Source: Siphonodentalium dalli
Taxonomy: Eukaryota > Mollusca > Scaphopoda > Gadilida > Siphonodentaliidae
Reading direction: 5' to 3'
Assembly: GCA_032622095.1 (NCBI GenBank)
Contig: CP136067.1
Location: 194,334,052 to 194,398,051 of the forward strand
DNA: 64,000 bases
The number at the start of each line of letters is the position of its first letter. Position 1 is the first letter of the stretch. The position numbers and the translations under genes are program-made. The notes under the pieces are model-generated. The model was not told the DNA's origin, did not search any database, and worked only from the letters and a program-made list of their open reading frames with translations. Shown here in pieces: positions 27,381 through 39,524 of the stretch.

Positions 27381-28262
27381 AGCCAATATAAATAAATTGC
27401 TAGATTTACCTCCAACTTTTTTCAGAAAAATGGGGCGTTAGGGCGAATTTTATTTTTTGTCCCCGACCCAACGGGTTCGGAGGACTATTATAATCAGCAC
27501 ACCTGTGCGTGCGTCCGAGGTTTCCGGATGATAACTTTAGTTAGAGTGAACCAAATTAAATTAAATTTGGTATGTTGGTTTACTAGCAGAAAAGACAGGT
27601 CAAGTTCGAATTCTGGTTCCGTCCGCCAATTTTCACCAGAGTTATGCCCCTTTTTCGACTTAGAATTTTACCGTCTGTTAACATTTTTGGTTTCCGACCG
27701 ATAACTCCAGTTTGGATTATTTGATCTGAACCAAAGTTGGTATGTGTCTTTTTCCCAGCAAAACAGAGGTCAAGTTCGAATTCGGGTTCCGCCCGCCAAT
27801 TTTCACCAGAGTTATGTCCCTTTTTTACTTAGATTTTTTGCCAATTTGAGGTTTCCGGATGATAACTTTAGTAAATGTGTACTGAATGAAATTAAATTTG
27901 GTATGTACGTTTACTAGCACTAAAGACAGGTTTTTATGCGCAAACAATGGTCGTATCAAGCCGACGCTTAGAGGCGGACATGATGTCTACCGACCTTTTA
28001 TTATATTTTATTCTTCCTAACATAAATGGTAATTGACAGTTCTTGATATTAAAGAAGTATCCTATCTTATATAATACAAGTTGATTTAGATTGTTCAATT
28101 TGATCAAAATAGACTGATTAATCGGTCATTGAAATGTAATTTGATGATTAAAGGCATGTGAAAAAAGTTTACATAAAATATATTCAAATAAAAATAAATT
28201 GAGGAGGGGACGAAAACTAGGGTCGGGAGGAGATGTAAATCTAGCAATTTATTTTATATTGT
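27381..28262. mobile_element. Family K element split by a nested insertion
   Basis: 27381-27450 and 28023-28262 align in order with 2157-2486. The intervening 27451-28022 is a separate dispersed repeat with three 'gtttccggatgataacttta'-type units and the 'gttatgcccctttttcgact' core. The insertion is younger than the K copy. Confidence 0.65.
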
Positions 28263-28724
28263 CTTTATTACACCTCTTTTTCGTTGTCAATAAACTGTAA
28301 AAAATATTCGTTAGTAGTTTTTCCTGATACAGTAAAAATTAATAAAATTTGTCTCACTTCTTTGGAATTTTAAAATTAGTTTAAAGATTTCATTTATATC
28401 AGTAACTCTCTCTGAACTATAAAAATTTTGTATATAACTATTTAACGTATTTATTGACCTATTTATACCTCTGTCAAGGGCATGTGAATACTAGCTTTAA
28501 TTTGAGGCTTAACACGTTCACTGCCGACTACGAGTTATCTCATACAGTTGAATGGGCATCGGCAGTCAAGGTGTTAAACATGAAAATTGTCACTTTAATC
28601 ATTTAGTTGAAGTGTATATTCTGTACTTATGATAACTTGCTCACTGTCTATTTTTGTTAAAGTCAATTAAAGATATGTCTGCAAAATGTTCTCATTACTC
28701 AACACTCATGGAACTGGTGTCGAG

Positions 28725-28797
28725 GTGGAATAGTATTGGTGTTCCATAAGGTTCAACTTTGTGTGTAATCCGAACCTTATGGAACATAATACGCCTA
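28725..28797. repeat. Short palindrome
   Basis: ttccataaggttc is complemented by gaaccttatggaa around a 20-base loop, with partly matching outer arms. Confidence 0.5.
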
Positions 28798-28841
28798 TTC
28801 AATCTCCTAATTTTATGATGAACATTTCCTCAAGGACACTA

Positions 28842-29120
28842 TCAGAGGAGATCATCTAACGAACGCTCAAAATATATCCGTGTATTCTGCAAGTCTGCAC
28901 TACATCGCCCGTCTGAGTGCGATAAAGTGACGAACATGCGCGAAAGATTTTCTATTGTGAAACGACTCAGAATTTGTTTCAATTGTTTGTTTTGCGTCAT
29001 CGCACAATGTATCAAACTGCCTTTCTCGCTTTGTGCGCAATGTATGTAATAATAGGCATCACACCAGTCTCTGCAATATGAACGATTCTTCATAAGACCC
29101 ACATGCCAATGTGTCAACAT
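28842..29120 (-). other. Unassigned 92-codon open frame in locally CpG-richer DNA
   Basis: One uninterrupted frame with nine cysteines and no family I recognise. The local CG content and the absence of obvious repeat sequence are the only reasons to list it. Could be chance or an exon of an unseen gene; no splice context was convincing. Confidence 0.15.
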
Positions 29121-29159
29121 ACGGAATTGACTAATTCCTGGATTCCATTTTCGTTGTGT

Positions 29160-30000
29160 GCCCCGGGAGGATGTCGGAGAATAGTATTGGTCTGGCCTGA
29201 TTAGGCCGACCTCAGCTCAGTGTTAGCTATAGAGAGGGCTCTCTTCCCTGAATTTTGTATATAGATTCTGGGGTAAAAATAATAATAATTAAAAGTTGAA
29301 GACATTCGAATGTTCTGTCAGTATGAGTCAATTTCTTTCAATATTTTTCCGTACACATTTAGAATATACTAGCTGATATGCCCGGTCCGACCTCATCTGG
29401 TCTATTTAGGGGGGAAGGGTATCGGAAAAAAATTTCAGGCATGTATGGCATTTTTTCCCTTTCGATAATTTTTTGTACCCACCCACCCCCACCGCCAAAT
29501 TTTGTTCCGTTTTCTGCAGTTATTTCCGACCATTTTTTGACACCCACCCCCCCCCCCCCTTTTAACACTAAAACAGAGATTTGCATGGGTGAAAATCACT
29601 GTAAACAGCTGTATATGAATTTCTGTGCATACTATTTATCATGGATGTTAACATGGACATGTAAATAGGAATGAGTCATTTTGAGGTCATTCGGCCAAAA
29701 AAACATGGCTGCCAGCGGCCATCTTGGATTTCAAAATTTGCAACAAAATACAACACGATAACTGCCTGCAGGCAGTTTACCAGTTAGAATTACATTATTT
29801 CTCTCATTCAAAGTGGTTTTGAAACCCAACTCATTGCCAAAACTAAAAAAAAAAATTCCTGCTTGTTTTTTTAGTTGCGGAAAAAATTGCTTGTTGGTGG
29901 CTTTGACCCCCCCCCCCATGTCTTAAGTATGATTTATTCCCGCCGTCTTCACACTTGTACCATGCATAGTTCAAACTTGAATAATATTTGTTTCAGTTTG
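29160..30000. other. Intergenic stretch with homopolymer C runs
   Basis: No gene recognised. Runs of C at about 29484-29560 and 29908-29918 generate proline/glycine-rich open frames on both strands that are composition artefacts. Includes gccagcggccatcttgga, a phrase also seen near 46140. Confidence 0.5.
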
Positions 30001-30009
30001 GGCTTAAAG

Positions 30010-30350
30010 ATACGGGCGGTGTTGGCGGTGGGTATGCTGTTAAAATATTCAGCTCCGTCAAAAACCGCCATAAACAGAAAGAAAGATAAAATATAGACAT
30101 ACCTTGTTCTTATACCAATCAGAAAGACGACATAAACAGTATGTTATTGTCAAATGTTTTTCCTTTGTTATGTAAACAAAAGCAAAAAACGTTACATAAC
30201 CTGGCTTTTGTTAATATCCGGATATGGTAAACATAAAGAGTGTTTTTTGTTAGTTTTCCTGATATGGAAATAATAAAGAGCGTTATATCATTTGTGTGTG
30301 ATTAACCAATATAATTGCGCTGTGTTATGTAAACAGAAACAACACTTCTG
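30010..30350. repeat. Dispersed repeat, partner at 63150-63485
   Basis: Begins aaagatacgggcggtgttgg and shares long runs (aaaaaccgccataaacagaa, gacataccttgttcttatac, ttgcgctgtgttatgtaaac) with 63150-63485. Direct orientation, 33 kb apart. Confidence 0.75.
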
Positions 30351-30429
30351 TAACACGAGAAGGCCTTCCGTTGATGACGATTTGAACAAATATGAATATT
30401 TCTGCAACGAACACCGCCCGTGCCTTTAA

Positions 30430-31110
30430 AATTTAAATTGCAACGCCAAAAAATTACAATCAAAGGGCCGTAACTCTGGTAAAAATGTATGACCAGGCCT
30501 AGTTTGCGATCAAACTCCAATACTCCATGCAGCGCCCTCTATGCTATCGCTGCGATATATCACTGCCACAATGAGTGTACTTTGCAGACGATAAATCTAT
30601 TTTTACATATCGTCGCGGAACTGTATTTACTACTATTTAGTCACCTATTATCTTGTTTTGACCACCAATTTTTTTTTAAAGTTTGCAATAATGGTAATTC
30701 TTTCGGTATTGATAAGAACAATATGAACTGAGCCAGAAATAGACAATTTTAATCCTAAAACATTAGAACTAAAAACACGTAAGAATTCCTTACCAATTAA
30801 TGTCATTATGGCAGTGGTATCTCAGCGGAGCGATGGGAGATAACTCTGCCTGGAGTTTGGTTTGCGATCTCTTTTTAGAAACTCCTCTTGTGAACTCACA
30901 TACAAAAATCTTTCATATCCGTTGATAATTGTTTGACTCGATATACCACGGACAACTTTACGTGGGTGCTAAATGCGAAAAAATGACAATCAAAGTGCGG
31001 CAACTCTGGTGAAAATCTACGACCGGGTCTAGTTTGCGAACTTCGAGTCGTTTCAGAAACTTCCCTTTTGAACTCATATATCAAAAATCTTTGAAATCCG
31101 TTGATAATTG
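30430..31110. repeat. Degenerate local repeat, 'aactctggt...ctagtttgcg' units
   Basis: Three imperfect units around 30450-30510, 30840-30930 and 30985-31110, each with acaatcaaag.g, aactctggt, ctagtttgcga and, in two, aatctttgaaatccgttgat-like sequence. No gene. Confidence 0.5.
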
Positions 31111-31375
31111 CATTTAAATAGTGAAGACTGTTATATACCAAACGAAATGGTGTGAATTTCTCTATACAGTAGGGTACCTGTGGTTGTGAAATTCTTATCA
31201 ACAAGGTCAACCCGGTCAAAATGTTACATAGTATACAAACTTGAAAGCTTTTTTCACTGGACCGAAATAGTCCAAGGGATATTGGTCGATCTTTGCACCA
31301 CAACAATCAAGTTGACACGCCCATATTCTTCATTAGTATCTCTTCTAACTTTTCCATATATGCTAACAAGAAAAA
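31083..31375. repeat. Local duplication, segment A copy 1
   Basis: From aaatctttgaaatccgttga to catatatgctaacaagaaaa. Repeated at 32809-32836 plus 32993-33259, with 157 extra bases between the two parts in the second copy. Confidence 0.9.
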
Positions 31376-32257
31376 CGTGGCCGCATATACTCCAGGCAAG
31401 ATGGCGTCTATCATGGCGGCCATTTTGCTTGCTATGTACCAGGCCAGTAAAGTACACGTTTCATAGGCGGTCATGCTTTCCACGCGATTCACCAGAGTTT
31501 ATACACCTCCTTTGGAATGAGCCAACACTCCGTAACAGCAGCATAATGTCTGCGTTGAATCAGTGTGTTATTATTACAAAGATTCCATACAAAATTATGT
31601 GGGTATGGAGCTCTTGAGGCAAGTATTTTGGTCATAAAAAAGAGACGTACATGATACATCACATACAAAATGTTAGTTGTGTTATTTACGATGAGCAGCA
31701 CACATTATTCACATGTTATATACGTGAGAATTTCATTCCCATTCAATCCGGGTTGATGTGCCATTGACAGGCCGGGGATCAACTGGCCAACACCGCCTAC
31801 TTAAATACAGAGGACGCTATATAGTCTGGCTGTTGAAGGGTTGAACCCGGAACAAATTCTTAACAAGCTGAATTTGGTGTCATTCGAAGCAGAATAGCAC
31901 CCTGGTGAACATATCCAAAATCCGCTTTGGGGAATTTTTTTATTCAAGATGGCGTCCAACATGGCCGCTTGAAAGTTGAAAATTTCGAGAAGTCTATTGT
32001 TTGACACACACACTAAAACTATCAACCCGTGTTATAACCAAAATTCCTTTTGTAGTGTATATAATATATTTCCAGGGCAAACTACGTTGTTTCCGAGTAA
32101 AAGACATAAACATGGCGGCCAAAATGTCAGTCAAAACCGGAAAATATGTGTTTTTCTAATATTTTCCATATTATGAATCTATTGACTTTGAATCTCCCAC
32201 GCGTACGCAAATAAAGCTATTGAGTGTTCATGTTGCTTTCTGGTGATACAGCCACAT

Positions 32258-32816
32258 TCAATCCAGTTCCTGATCAACAACCGTTTGCTCAAAATTCGTG
32301 CAAATCTCCCCACGACAATCCCCACAGGCAGTCACACACTTGATTCCATTTTGCCGACATGAACATTGATTTGTGCCACAAGGATTTCTTGACGACATTT
32401 TACAATTGCATCGAATGAATTTAAGATTTTCTGGTGCTGGTTCTAGATCAGTCATTATTGGGATAAGTATTGACCCCTGCAGTTGCCATCCCCAATGTCT
32501 TGGTTCTAGATCTATATCCCAGAGATATGACCAGATTAATATCTGTAAGTGAACCCTAAGACTATGGAAATAGGCTGCCCTCTCTGTAGGTGGCAATTTC
32601 TGAGGTTCGATAGCAGACCTGCCGGAGGAAATCATGGTCATGAACATCGCGTATCTTAGATGGTCGAGGGACTCTCCATCCTTGCCCGAGTACATTTGAA
32701 CGAAAATCTTCGAACCTGCGTCGCCTACCTGTTGGGCTGACGCTGCCCGATTGTTTATTTCTATCGAAAGATGTTGCAATTGAGCAGAGGATTCTAATCG
32801 TTTCACCAAAAATCTT
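32258..32816 (-). pseudogene. Duplicated C-terminal part of the transposon protein
   Basis: Nearly identical to 33305-33860: VKRLESSAQLQHLSIEIN through the CXC motif to DQELD and a stop. It lacks everything N-terminal to KRLESS, which is replaced by unrelated sequence with a poly-C run (32846-32860). Produced by local tandem duplication together with the upstream 265-bp segment. Confidence 0.85.
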
Positions 32817-33259
32817 TGAAATCCGTTGATAATTGTTCGAAATACCCCCCCCCCCCCCACCCGGCCAACTTTTTAGGACAGAAGGACGGACTAGACCGAA
32901 AGTGTGGAAGTTGTCTTCGTTTCTTGCAATTACCATGCATAGTTCTATTCGATAGCATTTGTAGAGGACATTGAAAAAGACCCAACAAAAATTGCATTTA
33001 AATAGTGAAGACTGTTATATACCAAACGAAATGGTGTGAATTTCTCTATACAGTAGGGTACCTGTGGTTGTGAATATCTTATCAACAAGGTCAACCCGGT
33101 CAAAATGTTACATAGTATACAAACTTGAAAGCTTTTTTCACTGGACCGAAATAGTCCAAGGGATATTGGTCGATCTTTGCACCACAACAATCAAGTTGAC
33201 ACGCCCATATTCTTCATTAGTGTCTCTTCTAACTGTTCCATATATGCTAACAAGAAAAT
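32809..33259. repeat. Local duplication, segment A copy 2
   Basis: 32993-33259 is almost identical to 31109-31375. In this copy it runs directly into the transposon C-terminus (33266 onward); in copy 1 about 840 bases, including the left inverted end at 31822, lie between. So the second copy carries a deletion or the first an insertion. Confidence 0.9.
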
Positions 33260-33304
33260 AAATCTATTGAGTGTTCATGTTGCTTTCTGGTGATACAGCC
33301 ACAT

Positions 33305-36300
33305 TCAATCCAGTTCCTGATCAACAACCGTTTGCTCAAAATTCGTGCAAATCTCCCCACGACAATCCCCACAGGCAGTCACACACTTGAGTCCATTTTG
33401 CCGACATGAACATTGATTTGTGCCACAAGGATTTCTTGACGACATTTTACAATTGCATCGAATGAATTTAAGAAGATTTTCTGGTGCTGGTTCTAGGTCA
33501 GTCATTATTGGGATAAGTATTGACCCCTGCAGTTGCCATCCCCAATGTCTTGGTTCTAGATCTATTTCCCCGAGATATGACCAGATTAATATCTGTAAGT
33601 GAACCCTAAGACTATGGAAATAGGCTGCCCTCTCTGTAGGTGGCAATTTCTGAGGTTCGATAGCAGACCTGCCGGAGGAAATCATGGTCATGAACATCGC
33701 GTATCTTAGATGGTCGAGGGACTCTCCATCCTTGCCCGAGGTCATTTGAACGAAAATCTTCGAACCTGCGTCGCCTACCTGTCGGGCTGACGCTTCCCGA
33801 TTGTTTATTTCTATCGAAAGATGTTGCAATTGAGCAGAGGATTCTAATCGTTTCACCAAGCCTGTCTTTCCCTGTCCAAATATCGCTGATGTTGTGTCAC
33901 ACCCACCCCAAGCATGCAAGAAAAGAATGTTTAGTGACCAAATCTCCGGCTTTGTGCACTATGTCAGCAACATTCCACATCCCACCGCTTTCGTGTGACT
34001 TTCGCATCTCAGGCTTGAAATATATATTTGATAATGAGCCTTTCCAGTGATGTAGGAGTAAAACGAGAACATCTGTGTCATCAGCAACAACAACTACCTG
34101 TGAGTTTGATGCTGGTTCTATGGCAACTGAAACAATCATTGTGTCTGCGTCAGATGTACTGTTATGGACTGTGTGATGAGCGTCCCGTAGCGCCTTGCTG
34201 AGTAGATGTACACACTGCTGCTTGTGCGTTTCGTTCGAAAGAAACACTTCTTGATTGTTGTGAACCTGCATAATATCGGTCAGATGGACATCAGCACAGG
34301 TTTTGCCCACTCTTCGCTGGTGTTCATGGTCCTTAATCGATGGTCCTTGTCCATAGCCGTAAAAACTATTGAGCACACACCATAATACCTTAACATATCG
34401 TACACGTTGTTCAACCACTTGCTTGTAGTTGCATTTCTTTGACCATTTAACTCGGTGGAGGAGAGCGCCACCATCGATGACAATAACTGCTTCCTTAGGA
34501 GATTGTATTACCTCGACACCTTCAGTCAATGCATTTGCCAATTGTGTCTTGTTTGGTTTTACGTAGAGTATGTTCCTTGAACAGAGATGTTGGTACCACT
34601 GTCAGTTCATATTTGAAGTATTTGTCTGTGTCTTCTTTTCGTTGAGCAATAGCTATTAGTCGTGAGAACAAGACAGTAGGGTTAATATCGACTCGGTTGT
34701 TTTCGATTTTAACCCCAGTTGTTAAATAACTGAGCGTCCGAACCTGCTCTTTTCTCCTTACATACGTTATCTAACTTCTCTTGAATTTGTGAGCCAACCA
34801 ACTCTGTCTCGTCGCAATTAATTTTGTCATCTGAGCCTGCAATCAAACCAGATGAAAGAGAAATGAGCCGTGAGTCATTTGGGTCAAATGGCGCATGCCC
34901 ATCGAACCATTCCTGGATACTGCATAAATCAGATTCGTCACGTCTGCCTCAAGATATGCTAAGGTCAACATGTTGTTCACTGGTCTTGTGTTTTGTGTTT
35001 GTTAAGTCTGTCATTGCGCCGTGTATTTGGGCACACCTGTGCATGCTATAAACTCATTGCTGACGTACAGATTCAGTTATTTCCCCTTCCTCGCGTAAGT
35101 CCACCCCGACTTTTGATGGAACGCATCAAGACTTGCGCAATAACTAGGTCACTCGACAGTCCTGCCCAAAACTTACTGTTCCTTCGAATAGTATGAACTC
35201 CATCCTCTATAAAACACTTGTATAGCCACGGATATTTCTTGAGTAAGTCGAGCATCATTTGCAAATACAAGCGACAGCTCTTCGCATAGTGCACGTGTCC
35301 AGTGGCGGCAAACAAATTCAACATTTTCCCAACAACTACTAAATGGAGATTCCAATCTTCTGTTCTCTCAGCTCGAATAAAATCTTTCAACATTTCTATA
35401 TACTCCATATACTTTAACCAAAGTTTTTGGATGTTCTGGATTTCTCGCCAATGTATGTCTTGTAATAAAACATAAGTTCGTTCAATTTGAGCAGTTCTAT
35501 TGAATCGGAAACAGCCGAAATTTGAATGGTCCCATCAAACACTTTTTCATTCAGCTCATTTATCGCTTTCACTTCAGTCTGACTAAGCTTCCCTCCTTCA
35601 AAACTGTCAGTACCAGTTGAAGCGATTCTTTCGATTGCCGATTCTTCGACATTTGATGTCGAAGCTACTTCGATATTTAACGTTGGAGGTACTTCACAAT
35701 TTGAATTTGCAGATAATTCGGTATCTAATGTCGCGTTTGACCCCGCATCATCGGTTGTCGACTTGGAAATTTCATTTGAGTCCTCGGATATCAATTCACC
35801 CAACAGCTTGCTGGTAAGGGCTCCGTCCACAAGGCAATGACATCTGAGTGCTCGCGAGAATGCCTTCCCGGAAATCATAGTGACAACAACGTTTGAGCCA
35901 TAAGCGGTTTCAATAGCCTCTTCTAACCCCGACCCATTCATCATGGTACCAATGCTACCCATGAAACTCATCATCAAATGGAAGCCGCCGAGTATACAAA
36001 CTATTCCAAGTGACTTGGCTTCAATTATCTCAACCGCTCTGAACCAAAGTGGCTGATCAAACGTCAAGCATGGAGTCACAATTCCCAACTGTGTCGCATG
36101 ATTCTGAATATACATCAAAGTAGAAAACAAACAAGACTCATATCATGGGTTGAGGTCTATTATCGGTAGAAAAAGAACTTCTGACTTGGCTGAAGGTTCT
36201 GGGCGATTTGAAGAAAAGATGTGTTCCATAAATCCACACCAGTTCGGTCTATGTCTCATTGCTCGATTTGAAAGCCAACCGCAATGCCATAACAAATCAG

Positions 36301-37998
36301 TGTTCAAACCTGGAAACAGTGTGTGTGGGTTTTGTAACTCAAGCATGGGTCGGTACATTATTGTGGATAATCCCAGATTTGTAGGTTTTAAAAAAGGGTA
36401 TGATGGGCACACCCCTGTCTTCGATTAGTTCTTCAACCATAACACGTTTTTGACGAGTGATCACCTTTGATGTATGTGTTAGCAGGGTCTCATCATTCGG
36501 AGTTGATACTGCGATTATACCCATACCATGAAATGAACCTTTACCATCAATAGTAGCGATGTTGTGGTCAACGTTATCTGCTACCCACTGAGTAAAGGTA
36601 CCTGGAAAATACTCCACAAGTGTACTCTCAAGACTTTCCACCTGGATCACCGATTGCTTGTACCTGCTTCCTTCGTCGTAAGTAATTGAAAACCCCAATT
36701 TAGACAGTTCACCAACAAGCCACCTTGACCCGAACACGTGATCCATTTCAACCCCAATACCAAAAAGTGTAGGGGTGATAACAGACCGGGGCCTCGCATA
36801 TTGCACGATACTGTGACCAATGCTATTCTGTTTGATTTCAGATGGAACTAGTATCTCCAGAAACATTTGTAAATGGCGAGGAATCCATTTATTTATGTTG
36901 TCAATATTCCCTGTCTCCTCGCTGGTGGGGTAGGTTTTCTTATCATATTTCATTTCCCGCAACTTTGCCCTAATCACCTTCGCGGCGGTCACAACAATTA
37001 TGTCTGCCTCCTCAACTATGTCATCTTTCTTATCCGCATACCACTTGTCATTTATCAAGTACTTGACCATATCTTTGAAGCAAATGACGTTGCTACGCCC
37101 TTCGACTTCAGCACAAAATATATACTCCCCATACCGTTCTTCCAATTTCTGTTTAAGGCGTTTTATTGAATATGATTCTGACCCAATTGCTAGCTCTACC
37201 ATTCGAGTATGTAACTCGGACAGAGTATACAGTTCTGTACCATCCCCAAGACTCCAGCCATGCACACAACGAATCAAATGAGCGTTGTATTTCGACACTT
37301 GGTGTGCAGCCCTGTGGTTTTCTCTCAGATGGTTCCTCATTTATTTCTCCCAAGAACATGGAGAAACAAGATGCATGATATACGGCTTCTGCAGCAACGA
37401 GATCAATGCAACTTAGAATGCGTTTCTGAACCTTCAATGCCCACGAATCATCTCTTATTCGGCAATGTTCTAAAACTTTGTCTCTAATAGGGAGAGTTGT
37501 TACAGTTCGCACTTAATTGCCTTCTACCGGGATGACGGGGATCCGAAATGGCACCCTTTCCACACATGAAACAGTCTTCTTTGAAATAAATGGGTCTTGT
37601 TTAGACCTCATTTTCTTAGAGAGCGGAACCGTATCCATACACTCAGGATTGACACTGAAGGTTCTTTTCCTATCAGAGAAATCACGCCTACAGTCTTTAT
37701 GGACCAAGACCTTACCAATGGGTGTGGTTATTTGTTGCCCCTTTAAATATTCAGATAAGTGGTTATATCCTCGCTTATCAAAGAAGTCAATCAAAGTCTC
37801 CAATCCTTTTGCCATAACTTGTACCAATGGCCTGTCCTTAGTGTCCACATTACATTGACACATGCTATGAAAGGATAAGACGCACACGTCCTCTTGAAGG
37901 TTGCTGGCCCCTACATACGGGGTTGGTTCTGCCATCGCCGAACACGTATCAGACCAAACCGATCTCATTCTCATTCCATATTTTATTGAACATCCCAT
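33305..37998 (-). pseudogene. Decayed transposon protein: FEN1/XPG-like nuclease plus CXC motif
   Basis: Reads from 37998 down to 33305 and matches in order a very large 'uncharacterised' protein family common in cnidarians and molluscs. In order: Cys/His-poor N-terminal part (37998-37516) with in-frame stop at 37513-37515; 37512 to about 37245; frameshift; 37240 to about 36400 with FTQWVADNVDHN and GKGSFHGMGIIA; frameshift; 36400-36146 ending LPIIDLNP and a stop; 36142-35414 with CLTFDQPLW and GGFHLMMSFMGSIG; frameshift near 35410; 35408-35073 with KFWAGLSSDLVIAQVLMRS and GLTRGRG; a heavily decayed stretch 34545-35070; 34541 to about 33905, a PIN/FEN-like domain with VIVIDGGALLHR, DADTMIVS and VVVADDTDVLVLLLHH (putative acidic catalytic residues); frameshift; then CDTTSAIFGQGKTG and, at the C-terminus, CNC..PCGTNQCSCRQNG.KC..CGDCRG, a tesmin-like CXC zinc-binding pattern. 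Ends at a stop at 33305-33307. Not functional as read. Confidence 0.75.
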
Positions 37999-38004
37999 AC
38001 ATTA

Positions 38005-38976
38005 ACATAATATAAGTAATAATACACAAGCTGTAATAACATAAACATATGATGGGAGTACAATGGGGATCGGAGCACAAGTTATTTCAACTTAGAAACC
38101 GCTCCTCTCCCCTAATATAAAGACAGGAACATAAATTTAATGCGGACTGTTGAATTTTCCTACAAAAGTTAATCTTTGTTTATATACACATCAGGCTGGT
38201 TCAGGAGATAGGGTAAGGTAATTGAATCATCGTACATAGTATGCAGGTACTAAATTTGGTTATATAGAATCATTTGGTGGTCTACTATTCCAATCGATAT
38301 TCTCATTACAAAAACGGTGAGACGATATGATGTATTTCTGTACAGCTGTGAAGAGAATACAGTTTTCTTTATAGGAAATCAGTGGTGATCCGCAAAGTAA
38401 ATCTGCAGAGTGGACAATATGTAGTCCAATGCCAGCTATTTTTTCTTCCATTATAGCTCTTTCATTTAAGTAAAAAGGACAAGTAAACAGAAAGTGATCA
38501 GCATCTTCGACTTTGTATCCCATGTATCCACAGCTACATTTAGGATTTTTTGTTAAATAATTGTTGAGCTTGTCTCCGTTTAAATTACTACACCTGTTTC
38601 GGAGTCTACATAGTAAAATGTTATCTCTTCTTCTTCCTATACAATATGAGTTTGGTGGTCTCAATGTCTTCAACAGGGGGTTTACAATATTTGAGAATAT
38701 GGAGATCGAGGTACATTGTTGAGCTACTTTATCCAAACTATTCCAAATCGAAACCATTGTAGGGAAGAAACTACAGTTTGTGTGTTGAGAACCGGGTGTA
38801 AAATTTCGAACGTAATTAGGGTTTCTGAATTCATATCTCTGTTTAGTTATTTCTCCTGTTGTTGGGGGAATTTTATCCAATATATATCGGGGTGCGACTA
38901 CTATGAGAATAAAACAAAACTCAACCAAGAACAATGCAGTTTGAATGTACAATAAGCCTTCTGCGTATGTTGGCAA
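38005..38976 (-). pseudogene. LINE 3' fragment (reverse-transcriptase ORF2 C-terminus) inside the transposon
   Basis: One open frame from 38976 to 38260. Contains the typical LINE tail: FFPTMVSIWNSLDK, then CSCGYMGYKVEDADHFLFTC, a Cys/His knuckle (C-x-C...H-x4-C) found at the ends of CR1/Jockey/RTE-group ORF2 proteins. The reverse transcriptase core is absent (5' truncation near 38950); the untranslated 3' part reaches about 38005. It interrupts the 5' region of the transposon between its N-terminal coding part and its right end. Confidence 0.75.
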
Positions 38977-39524
38977 CGTTAGGTTTCAACAGAAGGCGAA
39001 AAATAAACACAATGTCACGCAAAAACCTATCAAAATAACTCTATCAATAAACTATTTGCCACTACACACTTGAAGAAACAATCGCTACGTTCTATTTGAT
39101 AGTTATATTGCGTTGTTACACAAAGCAATGCATTTATCGCCTGGACCATTAAAGAGCGTTCAACGTGAATCATTTCCCGTTATCAAATAAAGAGCGTTAG
39201 TTTACACGTAGGCCAATCACTTCGTCTTTCCACAGTGTATCGCTACGTTCAAACAAGAATGATAAATTCGAGACTAACTATTTGTAGTTTAATGAAAGCT
39301 ATTAAACAGCGTTTACTTGTCATGATATAAGAAATACGTTTTACATTGTCCATATTTATGTGAATATATTATCTGATGACCTTGTAATTATATAATGTTC
39401 ATTATATATACATATATGTACTGAAAACAACTGTTATCTATATCACTTAGCGCATACACAGAGTCCCGTAGTCACAATTACCTTATAAATTACGTCAGAC
39501 CCCTCCTCTATTCAGGGCGCTGTA
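38977..39524. other. Region between LINE fragment and right inverted end
   Basis: No coding sequence seen. Contains 'ttaaagagcgtt' and 'aataaagagcgttag' phrases that recur at 30265-30285, 60000-60015 and 60258-60275. May hold the promoter side of the transposon gene. Confidence 0.4.

Larger units (their letters stand above)
24840..28840. other. Intergenic stretch after TOPBP1
   Basis: Apart from the palindromes and the split family K element listed separately, I see no gene. 24840-25290, 25445-26270 and 28265-28720 are AT-rich with no recognisable feature. Confidence 0.5.

Noticed and set aside
29359-29668. Proline- and glycine-rich open frames
   Set aside because: Produced by homopolymer C/G runs; both strands open, no domain.
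30896-31306. 136-codon minus-strand open frame
   Set aside because: Falls in a dispersed/duplicated repeat; the same translation recurs at 32945-33190 because the DNA is duplicated, and the complementary strand is also open. No recognisable domain.
31180-31617. 145-codon plus-strand open frame
   Set aside because: Complementary to the repeat sequence just described, with no protein family and no splice context.
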